DNA of 23,144 nt from SG8-41 sp036555615 (GTDB lineage Bacteria > Pseudomonadota > Gammaproteobacteria > Burkholderiales > SG8-41), in assembly GCA_036555615.1 (NCBI GenBank), contig DATBKZ010000001.1, positions 1-23,144 on the forward strand. Reading direction: 5' to 3'. Made by a program: the position numbers and the translations under genes. Positions 20,906-23,144 of this stretch are shown piece by piece. A model generated the notes under the pieces. That model worked only from the letters and a program-made list of their open reading frames with translations, made no database searches and was not told where the DNA came from. The first letter of the stretch is position 1, and each line of letters starts with the position of its first letter.

Positions 20906-20952
20906 CCCCTCCTGCCAGAGGAGGGGTGGCGCGACGCGCCGGGGTGGTGGGA
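20906..20952. repeat. 47-nt double-hairpin dispersed repeat, copy 2
   Basis: Hairpins CCCCTCCT-GCCAG-AGGAGGGG (20906-20926) and GGCGC-GAC-GCGCC (20928-20940), then GGGGTGGTGGGA. It is the reverse complement of 2270-2316 with four mismatches. Two of these are a compensatory pair in the second stem (T-A in copy 1, C-G here). It lies between convergent genes, as does copy 1. Confidence 0.85.
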
Positions 20953-20959
20953 GTCGTTG

Positions 20960-21937
20960 TCAGCTCAGGGCGTCGATGTGCGCCACCATCCGGCGGCGCA
21001 TCGCCGCATCGGGCAGGCGGCCGCGCCCGGCGTTCAGGTTGTCCACCATGTACTCGGGCTTGTCGGTTCCAGGTATCACCGCATTCACCGCCTCGGCTGC
21101 GAGGATGTACTTGAGGAAGAATTGACCCCAGGTGGTCGCGTCGAACTCGGCGGCCCAGGCGGGCAGGGGCCGGCCGCGCACGGCGCGGAACAACCGGGCG
21201 CGCGCAAAGGGCAGGTTGACGAGGACGGCGGTGCCGGTGTCGGCCGCCACCGCGAGCAGCCGCTCCTCCACGCTGCGCTCGGCCATCGAGTAGTTGGCCT
21301 GGATGAAATCGAGCTTCTCGGCCCGCAGGATCTCGATCAGGCGGTCGTTGGCCCGTGGCTGATTCTGGGAGTGCGTCACGCCGATGTAGCGGAACACGCC
21401 GCGCTCCTTCCACTCGCGCAGCAGCGCGAGCTGATCGGCGACCACATCTCGATCCACGAAGCCGACGTTGTGGATCTGCATGAGGTCGATTTTACCGGTG
21501 CGTAGCCGCTTGAGAGACTGCTCGATCTCGGCGACGGCGCGTTCGCGACGGGACACGCGCACTTTGGTCGCGAGAAAAACCTTTTCCCGCGACTTCATTT
21601 CCGATAGCAGGTCGCCGACAACGGATTCCGCGGCGCCGTAGGACGGCGCGGTGTCGATCAGGCGGGCGCCGCCGGCGAGCAGAGCCTCGATGACTGCACG
21701 GCGCTCAGCGATCCGTGGCGCGCCGCTCTCGATGTCGAAGACGATGGCGGTGCCGAGCCCGACCACCGCCAGCTGCTCGCCCGTGCGCGGGATGGGCCGC
21801 GTGAGCAGCGGCTTTGCTGCCGCCGTCGCGGCGCCGGCAGGCGTGATGCCCAGCGCGGCTGCGCCGAGGCCCGCGGTCATCGCCAGCATTTCCCGGCGCG
21901 TGAAGAGCCGGGAGGCGGGCGTGGTGTCGTCCTTCAT
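20960..21937 (-). CDS. Aldo/keto reductase, probably Tat-exported (paralogue of 17864 gene)
   Basis: A 325-aa aldo/keto reductase with a textbook twin-arginine leader: TRREMLAMTAGLGAAALG (13-30), Arg14-Arg15, ending PAGAATA. It is therefore predicted to be folded in the cytoplasm, perhaps with cofactor, and exported. The AKR catalytic residues are present: Asp95 and Tyr100 (DTAPSYG), Lys125 (LATKV) and His156 (QIHNV). It shares the RPIPRTGEQL opening, the VVGDLLSEMKSREKVF block and the C-terminal AVIPGTDKPEYMVDNLNAG-type segment with the gene at 17864. The start at 21937 follows an AAGGAG site and is one base from the stop of the transporter gene, so the two are translationally linked. The stop lies 7 nt from repeat copy 2. 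Confidence 0.92.
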   Translation of the reverse strand: MKDDTTPASRLFTRREMLAMTAGLGAAALGITPAGAATAAAKPLLTRPIPRTGEQLAVVGLGTAIVFDIESGAPRIAERRAVIEALLAGGARLIDTAPSYGAAESVVGDLLSEMKSREKVFLATKVRVSRRERAVAEIEQSLKRLRTGKIDLMQIHNVGFVDRDVVADQLALLREWKERGVFRYIGVTHSQNQPRANDRLIEILRAEKLDFIQANYSMAERSVEERLLAVAADTGTAVLVNLPFARARLFRAVRGRPLPAWAAEFDATTWGQFFLKYILAAEAVNAVIPGTDKPEYMVDNLNAGRGRLPDAAMRRRMVAHIDALS

Positions 21938-21938
21938 G

Positions 21939-23144
21939 TCATGCTCCTTTCGAAATGTCGCGTGTGCGCTGCTCGTGCACGCGTCCGAGAGCCAGCGCGA
22001 GCGCGAGCCAGGCAGCCGTTACTGGTACCGTGACAAGCGATATCGCGCCGGGTTCCAGCCCGGCGCCGCGCAATAGCGCGAACAGCCACCCGCTCAGCGC
22101 ATCGCCGCCGCGGAACACCACGATGTCGATCACGTTCTTGGCCTTGTATTTCTCTTCGCGCTCGAGGACCGTGAACAGCACCTCGCGCGCCGGGTTCGAG
22201 ATGGCAAAGTTGGCGGTGCGCTGGACGGCCTGGAAGGCGATCACGATCCAGAGCGCGGGTGAGAGCCAGAGCGCGAGAAACCCGAGGCAGAAGACGAAGG
22301 GCAGGAAAGCCGCCGCCGGGCCGGCGCCGAAGCGCGTGATCAGCCGCCCCGTCGCCACGAACTGGACGAGCAGGGTCAGGATCCCGATCGCGAGATCGAT
22401 GGTGGCGAAGATGCGCGTGCGCACGGCGGGATCGTCGGACGCGGCGGCAACGATGTTCGCCTGCTGGAAATAGAGGAACGTGCCGGCAAGGGAGAGCAGC
22501 GCGACCCAGAGCGCGATGCCGGCGAGATAGCGGGAGCGCAGCACCAGGCTGATGCCCGCGAGCCAGCCACCGCCCAGCCCCGCAGCTTCCGGTCGCTCCG
22601 CGGGCGGTGTCGCGACCGGCGCTTCGGCCCGCAACTGCGCCGCCGCGGCCTCGAGCCGCAGCGCGCAGAAGATGGCGGCTTCGAGCAGCAGGGCGGCAAC
22701 GATCAATAGATTGACGTGGCCAAGCGGCACCGCGAGCCATACCGTCACCGCCGGCCCGAGCAGTGCGCCCGCGGAGCCACCCGCCGCAATGAAGCCGAAC
22801 AGGCGCTTGCCCTGCTCCGAGGCGTAGAGGTCCGCCATGAAGGACCAGAAGACCGAGACGGCGAACAGGTTGAACACGCTGATCCAGACGAAGAAGACGC
22901 GCGCGACGTTGACCGTGGCGATGTCGAGCGCGAGCAGGAGCCAGAAGACCGCGATGTTGAGGACGAAGAAGTGGTAGACGAGCGGAATGAAGCGCCGGCG
23001 CGGAAGCTTCGCGACCACCGCGCCGAATACCGGCACCACGGCGAGCATCACGAAAAAGGTCGCCGTGAACAGCCACGGCAGATTGCGCACGCCGCCCGCG
23101 ATGCCCATCTCGTCGCGCAGCGGCCGCAGCACGTAGTAGCCCGC
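21939..23144 (-). CDS. MFS-type transporter, 5' end outside the window (partial)
   Basis: The open frame runs off the window end: upstream of the first possible internal start the sequence reads AGYYVLRPLRDEMG, typical of the N-terminal part of this family, so the gene is partial. The visible part (about 400 residues) has around eleven hydrophobic spans. A charged loop follows GFIAAGGSAGALLGPAVT in the first half, and there is a central Ala/Pro-rich loop near residues 165-180. YYVLRPLRDEMG plus FWSFMADLYASEQGKRLFGFI resembles the MFS branch distantly related to nucleotide (NTP/NDP) exchange transporters; that is from memory. The substrate is unknown. It is followed, one base after its stop, by the second aldo/keto reductase. 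Confidence 0.85.
   Translation of the reverse strand, partial: AGYYVLRPLRDEMGIAGGVRNLPWLFTATFFVMLAVVPVFGAVVAKLPRRRFIPLVYHFFVLNIAVFWLLLALDIATVNVARVFFVWISVFNLFAVSVFWSFMADLYASEQGKRLFGFIAAGGSAGALLGPAVTVWLAVPLGHVNLLIVAALLLEAAIFCALRLEAAAAQLRAEAPVATPPAERPEAAGLGGGWLAGISLVLRSRYLAGIALWVALLSLAGTFLYFQQANIVAAASDDPAVRTRIFATIDLAIGILTLLVQFVATGRLITRFGAGPAAAFLPFVFCLGFLALWLSPALWIVIAFQAVQRTANFAISNPAREVLFTVLEREEKYKAKNVIDIVVFRGGDALSGWLFALLRGAGLEPGAISLVTVPVTAAWLALALALGRVHEQRTRDISKGA

Overview
The window looks like a high-GC proteobacterial chromosome, most likely an uncultured Burkholderiales-type betaproteobacterium. The evidence is a Bug-type (tripartite tricarboxylate) solute receptor, a DUF6279-type lipoprotein, a GlcG/HbpS-like secreted protein, a YbdL-type aminotransferase, and many short GC-rich palindromic intergenic repeats. 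No rRNA, tRNA, CRISPR array, integrase or transposase gene was seen. The taxonomic call is inference from gene families.

Layout. Bases 1-2327 differ from the rest: visibly lower GC, three unrelated small orphan membrane-associated ORFs on the + strand, and hairpins, like an island or cassette-like tract. Bases 2328-7811 are a minus-strand run with short gaps: 2-TM protein, MauG-like diheme peroxidase, HtrA-like protein with no catalytic triad, FAD aromatic hydroxylase, and quinone-oxidoreductase-type dehydrogenase. Bases 7835-8243 hold a compact unit in which a DUF559 endonuclease-fold gene sits between inverted copies of one repeat. Bases 8289-11822 are a second minus-strand run with overlapping or abutting genes: D-2-hydroxyacid dehydrogenase, small helical protein, 2-TM protein, hotdog-like protein, GNAT, lipoprotein. 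An atypical SDR diverges from it. Bases 12698-17797 hold a secreted hypothetical protein, a dienelactone hydrolase, a YbdL-like aminotransferase bracketed by GGTGTCAGGAACC palindromes, the Bug receptor, a DUF6279 lipoprotein and a GlcG/HbpS-like protein.

The most interesting region is 17864-21937. A three-gene + strand operon (CPTC thioredoxin-like protein; about 360-aa protein of unknown function; UGSC-family protein) is flanked on both sides by paralogous, probably Tat-exported aldo/keto reductases on the minus strand. The third gene would normally be called as two pieces. An in-frame TGA at 20613-20615 joins them, the residues around it read D-U-G-S-C-T-S, and a strong stem-loop with a G-first apical loop starts 12 nt after the TGA. 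This is best explained as a selenoprotein with an in-gene bacterial SECIS element. Its C-terminal codons and stop lie inside a dispersed hairpin repeat.

The window ends inside an MFS-type transporter gene (21939-23144, 5' end missing) that is coupled to the second aldo/keto reductase. Starts were moved inward from the longest possible ORF wherever a ribosome-binding site, signal peptide or gene overlap supported it.
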